Of a DNA stretch of 64,000 nucleotides, positions 1 through 8,509 are shown piece by piece. Origin of the DNA: Pseudomonas kielensis (GTDB taxonomy: Bacteria > Pseudomonadota > Gammaproteobacteria > Pseudomonadales > Pseudomonadaceae); the NCBI RefSeq assembly GCF_014236655.1, contig NZ_JACMYG010000016.1, positions 1 through 64,000 of the forward strand, in the 5' to 3' direction. Both the position numbers and the translations under genes were made by a program. A model generated the notes under the pieces. That model was not told the origin of the DNA and did no database searches. It saw nothing but the letters and a program-made list of their open reading frames with translations. Each line of letters begins with the position of its first letter. Position 1 is the first letter of the stretch.

Positions 1-12
1 ACTCCGAGTGGT

Positions 13-125
13 GGGGCAAAAAGCGTTTTGCTTACTTTTGCCTGGGCCGGCATTCCGGCTGTTCAAAAGTGAGCCGCCGTCAGGCGGAACCATAGGAGGC
101 CGTTACCGAAGAAATGGATATGTAC
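13..125 (+). repeat. dispersed Pseudomonas intergenic repeat, copy A
   Basis: This element shares an ordered series of blocks with 28701-28839 and 54948-55076: a GGGGC.. start, a T-rich tract, a CCGGC..CCGG hairpin, an AAAGTGA(C/G)CCGCCGT core, a GCCGTTACCG block and a terminal GGATATGTAC. It lies 11 nt beyond the stop codon of the minus-strand LuxR gene, so that gene's transcript would run through it. It has small hairpins but no coding potential I trust. The family is common between genes in fluorescent pseudomonads (from memory). Confidence 0.75.
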
Positions 126-136
126 TTTGCTGCGTG

Positions 137-1102
137 TCAGCTGTTGGAGCGCAACGCCGAGCCCAGTTCAACCTTGCTCTTGACCCCCAGCTGCACGTAG
201 CAATTGCGCAGGTAGGTGCGAACGGTGGCCGGGCTCAAGGCCAGGATCCTGGCGATTTCCTTGTAGGAGTGGCCCGCGGCAAACAGCATGGCCGCCGTGC
301 GTTCGCGGGGGGCCAGGACCACCCCGCGCGGTGGCGCTTCGAGGGACAGGATCACGTGCTCGGCATTCGGGCTCAGGGTCAGGGCGCAGCGGCCCAGGCG
401 CATCACACAGGGGACTTTGGCCAGTTGGGCGATGACCTGGGCCGGCAGGTTCGAGCCGTTCCACCCCGGCACTTCGCGGCCAATCGCGGCGCACAACTGC
501 GCGCCCACATACAGCAGGCTGCCGTCCATGCGCGCCACGCCAAAATCGCTGGCGCCATTGCCGGTGTCGAGGCGGATCATGTCCTGCACCTGGAATCGCC
601 ACAGCTGCAACAAGTGATCACAGAAGGCCTGGAACAACCCAGCCTCGCACTCATTGAAGGTCGCATCGCCGACGCCCCGGTACAGGCAGACAAAAAAGTA
701 CAGGCCGCTTTCGGGTAACTCGAAGGTGATGCTCATCAGGTGATAGAGATCATGCCGGCGGGCGAAGTCGTTCACTTGCTCGTTGGGGTCGGTGAACTCG
801 CTGTCGCGCATCACCTGGCCCAATCGGGTGAAGGTGTCATTGGCGAAGCAATCCAGTTCCGCCACCTGGCTCCACTCCTCGACAAACGACTCCGGCAGGT
901 CGATACGCCCGTGCATCCAGCTTTGCGGCGGCGCGCTGGCATGGGAGGCCGACATCTCGCCCCACCAACCCGAGGCAAAGGGCACCAATTGGCGAAAGGC
1001 TTGCAGGCCTTCGGCAATGAAGTGCGAACCGCCCCGCTCCCGCGCCACCCGGGACAGTTGGAGCAGGCAACGATTAAATGCCTCGAACGTGGCCATCGAC
1101 AT
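137..1102 (-). CDS. LuxR-family transcriptional regulator
   Basis: A 321-residue DNA-binding regulator. The last ~60 residues form a LuxR/GerE helix-turn-helix (ERTAAMLFAAGHSYKEIARI, then LSPATVRTYLRN), which is the only part assigned with confidence. The N-terminal ~250 residues are rich in Trp and Cys and match neither the acyl-homoserine-lactone domain nor a receiver, so the signal is unknown. The start is uncertain: ATG at 1102 is used here, but an in-frame ATG at 1132 has a better-spaced GGGG upstream. It is transcribed away from the RpiR/ddp operon across a 236-bp gap and could share that promoter region. The dispersed repeat begins 11 nt after its stop. Confidence 0.85.
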   Translation of the reverse strand: MSMATFEAFNRCLLQLSRVARERGGSHFIAEGLQAFRQLVPFASGWWGEMSASHASAPPQSWMHGRIDLPESFVEEWSQVAELDCFANDTFTRLGQVMRDSEFTDPNEQVNDFARRHDLYHLMSITFELPESGLYFFVCLYRGVGDATFNECEAGLFQAFCDHLLQLWRFQVQDMIRLDTGNGASDFGVARMDGSLLYVGAQLCAAIGREVPGWNGSNLPAQVIAQLAKVPCVMRLGRCALTLSPNAEHVILSLEAPPRGVVLAPRERTAAMLFAAGHSYKEIARILALSPATVRTYLRNCYVQLGVKSKVELGSALRSNS

Positions 1103-1271
1103 CTGTGCAGCGCACAACTCACCCGCAACCATCACGACAACCCCGACTACTGAACAAGCCTGACGTACCTGAGCGCTGGACCATGCCACAGGCGGCGCAA
1201 CAGCGTCCAGCCAGCCAACCGGGTCATTGCGGACACGGCGCAAAAAGGCGTTGTGTTCCCTCGAGAACCGA

Positions 1272-1316
1272 TGTTATGTTCATAACACGGTCATAATAAA
1301 TGACACAAACATAACA
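1272..1316. promoter_or_regulatory. candidate operator upstream of the RpiR regulator
   Basis: A 7-bp inverted repeat, TGTTATG-TT-CATAACA (1272-1287), is followed by a third half-site CATAACA (1310-1316) and a TCAT..ATGA inverted repeat (1291-1303). The cluster ends 22 bp before the RpiR start codon. Such placement suits autoregulation, but the binding protein is inferred, not shown. Confidence 0.45.
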
Positions 1317-1338
1317 ATCCCGTACCTGGCGCGCCCCT

Positions 1339-2199
1339 ATGTCCATGGAAAAGAACAGTTTTCTGCAGTTGCTGGAACAAAAGTTCTCCAGCCTGACCCC
1401 GACCGGCAAGCGCATCGCCAGTTACCTGCTCGGCAACCCGGAGCAATTGCCCTTCGAGTCGGCCGACAGCATCGCCCAGCAGACCTCCACCACCGGGATT
1501 TCCGTGGGGCGTTTCTTGCGTTCCCTGGGCTACCAGAATATCGATGAGGTCAAGCAGAGCCTGCGCGGCGAAGCACCGACTTCCTGGCTGATCACCGACC
1601 GGATTGCCGCCTTCCGTGCCGAAGCCAACGCCGACGACGCCCTGGAGCGTTCCCAGCATCGTGAGATCGAAGCGATCCAGATGGTCTACGCCCTGGCGCG
1701 CGGTGAAACCTTTGCCCAGATCGTGCAGCGCATCTACGAAGCCGATGCGGTGTTCATTCTCGGGATCCAGTCCACGCGCGGGATCCTCACGGCCTTCCAC
1801 AGTCACCTGGAATACATTCGCCCCAAGGTCTACTACGTCGATGGCCTGTCGGGCATTTATGCCGAGACCCTGAACTCCGGCTTCGCCAACCCGTACGCCA
1901 TCATTGCCGACTTTCGCGCGTACTCCAGCGTGACCCAGACCTTTTGCGACGCGGCGATCGACAACGACCTGCCCCTGGCGCTGATCACCGACCTGCAATG
2001 CCCCTGGGCCCGTGACTACCCCCTTGACCTGATGCAGTTGAAAACCGATGTCGGGCAGTTCTGGGACTCCCCGGCGCCCCTGGCGTGCCTGTTGAACCTG
2101 ATGGTTTCGGCGGTCGCGGAAAAATACGGCGAGCGCCTCGACGAACGCCTGGCCAGGAACCGTCAACTGCAAAAAGCCTTCGGCCAGTTCGAAGGCTGA
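1339..2199 (+). CDS. MurR/RpiR-family transcriptional regulator
   Basis: A 286-residue regulator of the RpiR type. Residues ~1-77 form the N-terminal helix-turn-helix (LTPTGKRIASYLL, then SIAQQTSTTGISVGRFLRSLGY) and residues ~115-245 a SIS domain, which in this family binds phosphosugars or amino-sugar derivatives. It stands 37 bp upstream of ddpX in the same direction, so it is probably the operon's first gene and its local regulator. MurR in E. coli senses MurNAc-6-phosphate; a ligand linked to the cell wall would fit a D-Ala-D-Ala operon, but this is inference. A palindrome cluster lies directly upstream. Confidence 0.88.
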   Translation: MSMEKNSFLQLLEQKFSSLTPTGKRIASYLLGNPEQLPFESADSIAQQTSTTGISVGRFLRSLGYQNIDEVKQSLRGEAPTSWLITDRIAAFRAEANADDALERSQHREIEAIQMVYALARGETFAQIVQRIYEADAVFILGIQSTRGILTAFHSHLEYIRPKVYYVDGLSGIYAETLNSGFANPYAIIADFRAYSSVTQTFCDAAIDNDLPLALITDLQCPWARDYPLDLMQLKTDVGQFWDSPAPLACLLNLMVSAVAEKYGERLDERLARNRQLQKAFGQFEG

Positions 2200-2236
2200 T
2201 ACCCCCGCCCCACTGAATCCCAACTGGAGTGTTTGC

Positions 2237-2773
2237 GTGAGCCACAGCCCCCTTGTAGAAATTGACGCCCAGCGTTATCAGGTGCAAATCGATCTGATCT
2301 ACGCCAGTGCCGACAACCTGGCTGGAAAAGTGATCTACCCGACGGCGCGTTGCCTGTTGCACAGCACCGCCGCCGAGTGCCTGGACAAGGCCAGCCAACT
2401 GGCGCGCCTGGCCGGTTATACCCTGCGCATCTATGACGCCTACCGCCCGCCGTATGCCCAGTACCTGTTATGGGAAGCCCTGCCCAACAACGACTACGTG
2501 CGTGATCCCCACCTGGGCTCGCACCACAGCCGTGGCGTGGCCGTCGACCTGACGCTGGTGGACAGCGACGGCGCGCCGCTGGACATGGGCACGGCCTTCG
2601 ACGCGATGGAAGAAAAGTCCCACCAGTTTTACCCCGACCTGCCAGCGAGCGTGCAGCGCAACCGCCTGCTACTGCTGGGAATCATGCTCGGCGCCGGCTT
2701 CCAGGCCATCGCCACCGAGTGGTGGCATTTCGAGTTGCCGAACGCCGACGACTACCCCCTGCTGGAGGCCTGA
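2237..2773 (+). CDS. ddpX: D-alanyl-D-alanine dipeptidase (VanX/DdpX family)
   Basis: Zinc dipeptidase predicted to split D-Ala-D-Ala into two D-alanines. The family motif SxHxxGxAxD is present as S95-H97-G100-A102-D104, giving zinc ligands H97 and D104; ExWH follows as E161 (catalytic base) and H164 (third ligand). The length of 178 residues is normal for the cytoplasmic VanX/DdpX group, and no signal peptide is visible. The GTG start at 2237 has a TGGAG ribosome-binding site. It is followed by a dipeptide ABC importer, the same gene set as E. coli ddpXABCDF, which supports dipeptide uptake and cleavage for carbon, nitrogen or wall recycling. Confidence 0.9.
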   Translation: MSHSPLVEIDAQRYQVQIDLIYASADNLAGKVIYPTARCLLHSTAAECLDKASQLARLAGYTLRIYDAYRPPYAQYLLWEALPNNDYVRDPHLGSHHSRGVAVDLTLVDSDGAPLDMGTAFDAMEEKSHQFYPDLPASVQRNRLLLLGIMLGAGFQAIATEWWHFELPNADDYPLLEA

Positions 2774-2932
2774 CCCACCCCTGACCAACACGTAACGAAG
2801 AAACCGCAGAGTTTCGCCGCTGTATACAACAACAAGATGCTCCGCCCTGCTTCACCTGCTACTGCCCGGTTATAGATTTTATAAAAACAAACCTGACGTA
2901 CTTCCATACATCGAATGATCAAGGAAACCGGC

Positions 2933-4513
2933 ATGACCCCAATCACCACCGTGACCCGCAAACCTTTTCCCCGCGTCGGCAAACTGCTGCTGAGCGTCCT
3001 GTGCAGCGCCCTGAGCCTCGGCGCCTGGCAAGCCGCCACCGCGGCCGTCGCCCAGGACACTCTGGTCATCGGCAAACCCGCCGACCCGCAGACCCTCGAC
3101 CCGGCCGTGACCTTCGACAACAACGACTGGACCATCACCTACCCGTCCTACCAACGCCTGGTGGGCTACAAGATCGAGGGTGACAAGAGCAGCACCGAAG
3201 TCCAGGGCGACCTGGCTGAAAGCTGGACCGTTTCCCCGGACAACCTGGTCTGGGAATTCAAGATCAAGCCCGGCAACAAGTTCGATGACGGCGCCCCTGT
3301 GGACGCCGCCGCCGTGAAGTTTTCCTTCGACCGCCTGATGACCCTCAAGCAGGGGCCGTCCGGTGCGTTCCCGGAAGACATGGTGGTCGCCGTGATCGAT
3401 CCACAGACCATCCGCTTCACCCTCAAGACGCCGTTCGCCCCGTTCCTGTTCACCCTGGCCCACAACGGCGCTTCGATCGTCAACCCGGCCGTGGCCAGCA
3501 AGGGCGCCGACACCAACGCCTGGCTGTCCAGCCACACCGCAGGTTCCGGCCCTTACCGCCTGAGCAACTGGCAGAAAGGCCAGTCGCTGACCATGGAGCC
3601 CAACCCGCACTTCGCCGGGCCCAAGCCTGCGCTGAAAACCGTGGTGCTGAAGATCATCGCCGAACCGTCGGTGCGCCGCCTGCAACTGGAACGCGGTGAC
3701 CTGGACATCATCGAAGACATGCCCGAAGACCAGTTGGGCGCACTCGCCAGCAAGCCGGGCGTGGTGGTCAAGGAGTACCCGTCGCTGCGGGTCACCTACC
3801 TGTACCTGAACAACAAGAAAGGCCCGCTGACCAGCGTCGACGCCCGCCGGGCGATTACCGAAGCGGTGGACTACAACGGCATCGTCAAGGGCATTCTCAA
3901 GGACAAGGCCAAGCTGCTGAACGGGCCGATCCCGGATGGCATGTGGGCCTACGACAGCTCCCTGCCCGAGATGAAGCAGGACATGGCAGCCGCCAAGGAG
4001 AGCCTGGCCAAGGCGCCGCAGAAGATCACCAACCTGAGCTACATGTACTCGGACAAGGACGCCAACTGGGAGCCGATCGGCCTGACCCTGCAAGCGGCCC
4101 TGGCGCCCCTGGGCATCAACCTCAAGCTGGAGAAAACCGCCAACGCCACCCTGCGTGAGCGTGTCGGCCAGGCCGACTACGACATCGCCGTGGGCACCTG
4201 GAGCCCGGACTTCGCCGACCCCTACATGTTCATGAACTTCTGGTTCGACTCCAAGATGCAGGGCCTGCAAGGCAACCGTTCGTTCTACAGCAACCCTCAG
4301 GTCGACAGCCTGATCCGCGAGGCCGCCACCACCAGCGACACGGCCAAGCGCGTCGAGCTGTACCAGAGTGCGCAAAAAATGGTGCTCAAGGACAGCGTCT
4401 ACGCCTACCTCTATCAGAAGAGCTACACCCTGCCGATGCGTGATTCGGTCAAGGGCTACGTGTTCAACCCGATGCTGGAACAGGTGTTCAACCTCGCCGG
4501 CATGAGCAAGTAA
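2933..4513 (+). CDS. ddpA: dipeptide ABC transporter substrate-binding protein (DdpA-like)
   Basis: Periplasmic binding protein of family 5 (SBP_bac_5), 526 residues. The N-terminus has basic residues, a hydrophobic core (LLLSVLCSALSLGAW) and a probable signal-peptidase site near ATAAVA. The ATG at 2933 was chosen because AAGGA lies 7 nt upstream; the ATG at 2915 has no such site. A 159-bp gap separates it from ddpX, so it may have its own promoter. It should deliver D-Ala-D-Ala or related wall dipeptides to the DdpBCDF membrane complex; ligand identity rests on the neighbouring dipeptidase. Confidence 0.88.
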   Translation: MTPITTVTRKPFPRVGKLLLSVLCSALSLGAWQAATAAVAQDTLVIGKPADPQTLDPAVTFDNNDWTITYPSYQRLVGYKIEGDKSSTEVQGDLAESWTVSPDNLVWEFKIKPGNKFDDGAPVDAAAVKFSFDRLMTLKQGPSGAFPEDMVVAVIDPQTIRFTLKTPFAPFLFTLAHNGASIVNPAVASKGADTNAWLSSHTAGSGPYRLSNWQKGQSLTMEPNPHFAGPKPALKTVVLKIIAEPSVRRLQLERGDLDIIEDMPEDQLGALASKPGVVVKEYPSLRVTYLYLNNKKGPLTSVDARRAITEAVDYNGIVKGILKDKAKLLNGPIPDGMWAYDSSLPEMKQDMAAAKESLAKAPQKITNLSYMYSDKDANWEPIGLTLQAALAPLGINLKLEKTANATLRERVGQADYDIAVGTWSPDFADPYMFMNFWFDSKMQGLQGNRSFYSNPQVDSLIREAATTSDTAKRVELYQSAQKMVLKDSVYAYLYQKSYTLPMRDSVKGYVFNPMLEQVFNLAGMSK

Positions 4514-4524
4514 ATCCGCTCCCT

Positions 4525-4550
4525 CGCGCCAGTCAGCGATGGCTGGCGCG
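4525..4550 (+). other. intercistronic hairpin between ddpA and ddpB
   Basis: CGCGCCAG and CTGGCGCG form an 8-bp stem around a 10-nt loop, 11 nt after the ddpA stop. No T-run follows directly, so full termination is unlikely. Such stems often protect the abundant binding-protein message from 3' decay and lower permease expression. Confidence 0.55.
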
Positions 4551-4588
4551 GCTGTTGAATTTTGTCGTTGCTGTGACTGAGGTGCCCA

Positions 4589-5605
4589 ATGGCCTTCCTG
4601 ACTCTGTTGCGCAAGCGCCTGTTCGGCCTGGTGTTGGTCGTGTTCGGCGTTTCGCTGATTACCTTTGCAATTTCCCACTTGATTCCCGGGGATCCGGCCC
4701 GGCTGATCGCTGGCGACCGGGCCAGCGATGCGCTGGTGGCGGGCATTCGTCACCAGTTGGGGCTGGACCTGCCGTTGTACCAACAATACGGCCGCTACCT
4801 GATGGACCTGTTGCACGGCGACCTCGGGACGTCGATCCGCACCAACCGTCCGGTGCTGGAAGACTTGCAGGCGTTCTTCCCCGCCACGCTGGAACTGGCC
4901 CTGGTGGCGCTGTTCCTGGCGATCCTGGTGGGCGTGCCCCTGGGCGTGCTGTCGGCGGTCTATCACAACCGGGCGATTGACCAGATCGCGCGGACCCTGG
5001 CGGTCACTGGCATTTCCACGCCGGCCTTCTGGCTGGGCCTGGGGGCCATTGTGCTGTTCTACGGGCACCTGGGCTGGCTGCCCGGCGGTGGTCGCTTGTC
5101 CGAAGGCGTGGCGCCGCCGCCGACCTTCACCGGCTTCTACCTGATCGACGCCCTGCTGGCCGGTGACGGCGGGCTGTTTCTCGACGCCCTGGAACACCTG
5201 ATCCTGCCGGCCGCGACCCTCGGGTTCGTGACCCTGGGGGTGGTCGCTCGGCAGATCCGCTCGGCGATGCTCGACCAACTGGGCGAGGACTACATCCGCA
5301 CAGCCCGCGCCTATGGCCTGTCACGCTGGACGGTGATCCTGCGCCATGCGCTACCCAATGCGCTGATCCCGTCGGTGACGGTGCTGGGGCTGACCCTGGG
5401 TGACTTGCTGTATGGCGCGGTGCTGACTGAAACCGTGTTCGCCTGGCCCGGCATGGGCGCCTACGTGGTCAAGTCGATCCAGTCCCTGGACTTCCCGGCG
5501 GTGATGGGCTTCGCGATCCTGGTGTCGTTTATCTATGTACTGCTGAACATGGCCATCGATCTTCTGTACCGCGTGATCGATCCACGCATTGGCGAGGTGA
5601 ATTGA
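4589..5605 (+). CDS. ddpB: dipeptide ABC transporter permease (DdpB/DppB-like)
   Basis: Inner-membrane permease of 338 residues with about six hydrophobic segments. The first follows the start (FGLVLVVFGVSLITFAISHL). The EAA-type cytoplasmic loop for ATPase contact is visible near residues 235-265 (YIRTARAYGLSRWTVILRHA). This is the longer of the two permeases typical of dipeptide/oligopeptide importers, with the conserved GDP near the N-terminus. GAGG lies 6 nt before the ATG. It is separated by 1 nt from the second permease gene, so the pair is probably translated together. Confidence 0.9.
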   Translation: MAFLTLLRKRLFGLVLVVFGVSLITFAISHLIPGDPARLIAGDRASDALVAGIRHQLGLDLPLYQQYGRYLMDLLHGDLGTSIRTNRPVLEDLQAFFPATLELALVALFLAILVGVPLGVLSAVYHNRAIDQIARTLAVTGISTPAFWLGLGAIVLFYGHLGWLPGGGRLSEGVAPPPTFTGFYLIDALLAGDGGLFLDALEHLILPAATLGFVTLGVVARQIRSAMLDQLGEDYIRTARAYGLSRWTVILRHALPNALIPSVTVLGLTLGDLLYGAVLTETVFAWPGMGAYVVKSIQSLDFPAVMGFAILVSFIYVLLNMAIDLLYRVIDPRIGEVN

Positions 5606-5606
5606 A

Positions 5607-6488
5607 ATGTCCCTGACCCTGACAGCCGCGCGCGGTCCGCGCTGGCGCGAAAAACTCGCCTACCTGGCCTACCAGATCCGCCGCAGCCCGCTGACCATGG
5701 CCGGCCTGGCGATCACCTTGATTGTCCTGCTGTGCATGATCTTTGCGCCCTGGCTGGCCAGCCATGATCCCAATGCCCTGAACCTCGCCGAGCGTCTGGC
5801 ACCGCCGTCGGCCGAGCACTGGTTCGGCACCGATGAAGTCGGCCGCGACCTGTTCAGCCGGGTCCTGTACGGCAGCCAGCAATCGGTGGGCGTCGGCCTG
5901 TTCGTGGCCTTTGCCTCGTGCTTGATTGGCGGCTTGCTGGGCTGTTTTTCCGGCGTGATCGGCGGGCGTTTCGATGCCCTGACCATGCGCCTGATGGACA
6001 TCATGCTGTCGGTTCCGTCGCTGGTGCTGATCATGGCCCTGGCTGCCGCGCTGGGCGCCAGCCTGTTCAATGCCATGTTGGCGATTACCCTGGTTCGGAT
6101 TCCGTCCTATGTGCGCCTGGCCCGCGGCCAGGCCCTGAGCATCCGCCAGATGGGCTACGTCAAGGCCGCCGAAACCTTCGGCGCCGGGCGCTGGCACATG
6201 GTCCACTGGCACGTCGCACGCAACGCCATGCCGCCCTTGCTGGTGCAGTTGAGTCTGGACATCGGCAGCGCCATCCTCATGGCGTCGGCCCTGGGCTTCA
6301 TCGGCCTGGGCGCGCAGCAACCGACCGCCGAATGGGGCGCCATGGTCGCCACCGGGCGCAACTATATCCTCGACAACTGGTGGTACTCGACCTTCCCGGG
6401 GCTGGCGATCCTGATCACCGCCACCGGCTTCAACTTGCTGGGCGATGGCGTGCGCGATCTGCTCGACCCACGGCAACAGGGGAAATGA
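5607..6488 (+). CDS. ddpC: dipeptide ABC transporter permease (DdpC/DppC-like)
   Basis: Second permease, 293 residues, with an N-terminal OppC-type segment (residues ~15-60) and a BPD_transp_1 domain. The motif WFGTDEVGRDLFSRVLYG (residues ~71-88) is characteristic of DppC/OppC proteins, and the EAA loop is near residues 175-200 (YVKAAETFGAGRWHMVHWHV). It starts one base after the ddpB stop, and its TGA overlaps the next ATG by four bases (ATGA), which implies translational coupling with the ATPase gene. Confidence 0.9.
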   Translation: MSLTLTAARGPRWREKLAYLAYQIRRSPLTMAGLAITLIVLLCMIFAPWLASHDPNALNLAERLAPPSAEHWFGTDEVGRDLFSRVLYGSQQSVGVGLFVAFASCLIGGLLGCFSGVIGGRFDALTMRLMDIMLSVPSLVLIMALAAALGASLFNAMLAITLVRIPSYVRLARGQALSIRQMGYVKAAETFGAGRWHMVHWHVARNAMPPLLVQLSLDIGSAILMASALGFIGLGAQQPTAEWGAMVATGRNYILDNWWYSTFPGLAILITATGFNLLGDGVRDLLDPRQQGK

Positions 6489-7480
6489 CCATGCACACCG
6501 CTACGCCTGTATTGGCCATCGATAACCTGAGCCTGGAATTCCCGGCCTACAAGAACAACGTCAAGGCATTGAACGGCGTCTCGCTGCACGTCAATCCGGG
6601 GGAAATCGTCGGCGTGGTCGGCGAGTCCGGCTCGGGCAAGTCGGTCACCGCGATGCTCAGCATGCGCCTGCTGCCCGAACGCAGTTACCGGGTGACCGGT
6701 GGCAGCCTGCACATGCTCAACCGCGACATGCTCGCCGCCCCGGAAAAGGACTTGCTGCAGATTCGCGGTCGCGATGCGGCGATGATCTTCCAGGAGCCGA
6801 TGACCGCGCTCAACCCGACCCGGCGCATTGGCCGGCAGATGCTCGACGTGATCATCCACCACCAGAAGATCAGTGCCGCCGAGGCCCGCACCAAGGCCAT
6901 TGCGTTGCTGCGTGACATGCACATCGCCAGCCCTGAACAAGTGCTGGAAAGTTATCCCTTCGAGCTGTCCGGCGGCATGCGCCAACGGGTGATGATCGCC
7001 CTGGCGTTTTCCTGCGAACCGCAACTGCTGATCGCCGACGAACCGACCACCGCCCTCGACGTCACGGTGCAACGCCAGGTGCTGTTGCTGCTGCGGGAAA
7101 AGGCCCGGCAAAAAGGCACGGCGATCTTGCTGATCACCCACGACATGGCGCTGGTCTCGCAGTTCTGCGACCGGGTCTACGTGATGTACACCGGCGCCGT
7201 GGTCGAGCAAGGCAGCACGGCCCAGGTGATGGGCAATCCCCAACACCCGTACACCCAGGGACTGCTCAGCGGCCTGCCGGAAATGGTCGAGCCGGGGCAG
7301 CCGTTGATGACCATCCCCGGACAGGTGCCTAACCTGGCCTCCCTGCCCGTGGGCTGCACCTTCGAAGACCGCTGCCCCCACAGCATGCCGGTGTGTGGCA
7401 AGCGTCCGGTCCTGACCCCCATCCAGGGTGATGAGCAACGCCAAAGCGCGTGCTGGTTGCCGCTTAAGGAGTTTGCGTGA
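6485..7480 (+). CDS. ddpD: dipeptide ABC transporter ATP-binding protein (DdpD/DppD-like)
   Basis: ATPase subunit of 331 residues. Walker A is GESGSGKS, the signature is LSGGMRQRV and Walker B is LLIADEPT, followed by the H-loop THDM. The C-terminal oligopeptide-transporter extension is present, with cysteines (VGCTFEDRCPHSMPVCG) that in this family may carry an iron-sulfur centre. The frame stays open upstream into ddpC, but the start is the ATG at 6485 (overlapping the ddpC stop as ATGA) or, less likely, the ATG at 6491. Confidence 0.9.
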   Translation: MTMHTATPVLAIDNLSLEFPAYKNNVKALNGVSLHVNPGEIVGVVGESGSGKSVTAMLSMRLLPERSYRVTGGSLHMLNRDMLAAPEKDLLQIRGRDAAMIFQEPMTALNPTRRIGRQMLDVIIHHQKISAAEARTKAIALLRDMHIASPEQVLESYPFELSGGMRQRVMIALAFSCEPQLLIADEPTTALDVTVQRQVLLLLREKARQKGTAILLITHDMALVSQFCDRVYVMYTGAVVEQGSTAQVMGNPQHPYTQGLLSGLPEMVEPGQPLMTIPGQVPNLASLPVGCTFEDRCPHSMPVCGKRPVLTPIQGDEQRQSACWLPLKEFA

Positions 7481-8451
7481 TGAACAGTGCGCTGATTCAC
7501 CCCGTTACCGAAACCGCAGCCGAGATCCTGCGGCTCACGGATGTGCGTGTGCGCTTCCCGGTGAGCAACGATTGGCTGGGGCGGCCACGGGGTTTCGCCC
7601 ACGCCCTCAATGGCATCGACCTGCAAGTGCGGGCCGGCGAAACCCTGGGCATCGTCGGCGAATCCGGCTGTGGCAAAAGCACCCTGGCCCAGTTGTTGAT
7701 GGGCCTGCTCGCGCCCAGCAGCGGTGAGCTGAACTGGGCTGCCGGCAGCAAGGGCCCGGGCAGCAGCAACGTGCAGATTGTGTTCCAGGATCCACAGTCG
7801 TCCCTCGATCCACGCCTGCCCATCTGGAGGATCATCACTGAACCGCTGTACGCCCGGGGCAACCGCAACCGCGACCAGATGCGCGAGATCGCGGCCACGG
7901 TTGCGGCGCAGGTGGGGATCCGCCCGGAGTATCTGGACCGGTTTGCCCACCAGTTTTCCGGTGGCCAACGGCAACGGATCGCCATTGCCAGGGCGCTGTC
8001 CTCGGACCCGGATATCATCGTCCTCGACGAGCCGACCTCGGCCCTGGATATCTCGGTGCAGGCGCAGATCCTCAACCTGCTGGCTGAACTGCAACGGGCT
8101 CGCAACCTGACGTACATCTTGATCTCGCACAACGTCTCGGTGGTGCGGCACATGGCCGACCGTGTGGCGGTGATGTACCTGGGGCAGATCGTCGAGCTGG
8201 GCAGCGCCGCCCAGGTCCTCGAAGAACCGCGCCATCCCTACACTCGCCTGCTGTTCGAAGCGGTGCCGCGCCTGGGGGTTGCCCTGCATGCCGAGCAGGT
8301 CGCCGCGCCGACCGAGTTGCCCGGTAACCGACGTCTGCCCGAAGGCTGTTTTTTCCGTGAGCGCTGCAGCTTCAGCACCCACGGCTGCGAACAGCCGCAG
8401 GTGATGCGCGGGGGTGAGCAGCAGCGCGTCAGGTGTCACGTCCAGCGGTGA
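7480..8451 (+). CDS. ddpF: dipeptide ABC transporter ATP-binding protein (DdpF/DppF-like)
   Basis: Second ATPase of the heterodimeric motor, 323 residues. Walker A is GESGCGKST, the signature FSGGQRQRI and Walker B IIVLDEPTS; the cysteine-bearing C-terminal extension (EGCFFRERCSFSTHGCE) is again present. The ATG at 7480 shares one base with the ddpD stop (TGATG) and has AAGGAG 8 nt upstream; a GTG one codon earlier is possible. It is the last gene of the operon, followed 12 nt later by a strong hairpin. Confidence 0.9.
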   Translation: MNSALIHPVTETAAEILRLTDVRVRFPVSNDWLGRPRGFAHALNGIDLQVRAGETLGIVGESGCGKSTLAQLLMGLLAPSSGELNWAAGSKGPGSSNVQIVFQDPQSSLDPRLPIWRIITEPLYARGNRNRDQMREIAATVAAQVGIRPEYLDRFAHQFSGGQRQRIAIARALSSDPDIIVLDEPTSALDISVQAQILNLLAELQRARNLTYILISHNVSVVRHMADRVAVMYLGQIVELGSAAQVLEEPRHPYTRLLFEAVPRLGVALHAEQVAAPTELPGNRRLPEGCFFRERCSFSTHGCEQPQVMRGGEQQRVRCHVQR

Positions 8452-8462
8452 TCGAACCGGGC

Positions 8463-8487
8463 CAGCCGGGGAGCCACTCCCCGGCTG
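8463..8487 (+). terminator. hairpin after ddpF, probable operon end
   Basis: CAGCCGGGGA and TCCCCGGCTG form a perfect 10-bp GC-rich stem with a 5-nt loop (GCCAC), 12 nt after the ddpF stop. No uridine run follows, so it may act as a 3' stabiliser or as a Rho-assisted end rather than a classical intrinsic terminator. The next gene is convergent. Confidence 0.5.
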
Positions 8488-8509
8488 CTAGGGGTGAGAT
8501 GCGGACCCG

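Noticed and set aside
2879..5278. A 799-codon open frame antisense to ddpA and ddpB
   Set aside because: Low-complexity Gln/Arg/His/Gly-rich translation typical of antisense frames in high-GC DNA; the sense genes have clear families.
5918..6484. A start for ddpD more than 560 bp upstream of 6485
   Set aside because: This would read through most of ddpC in another frame; the family N-terminus and the ATGA overlap fix the start at 6485-6491.
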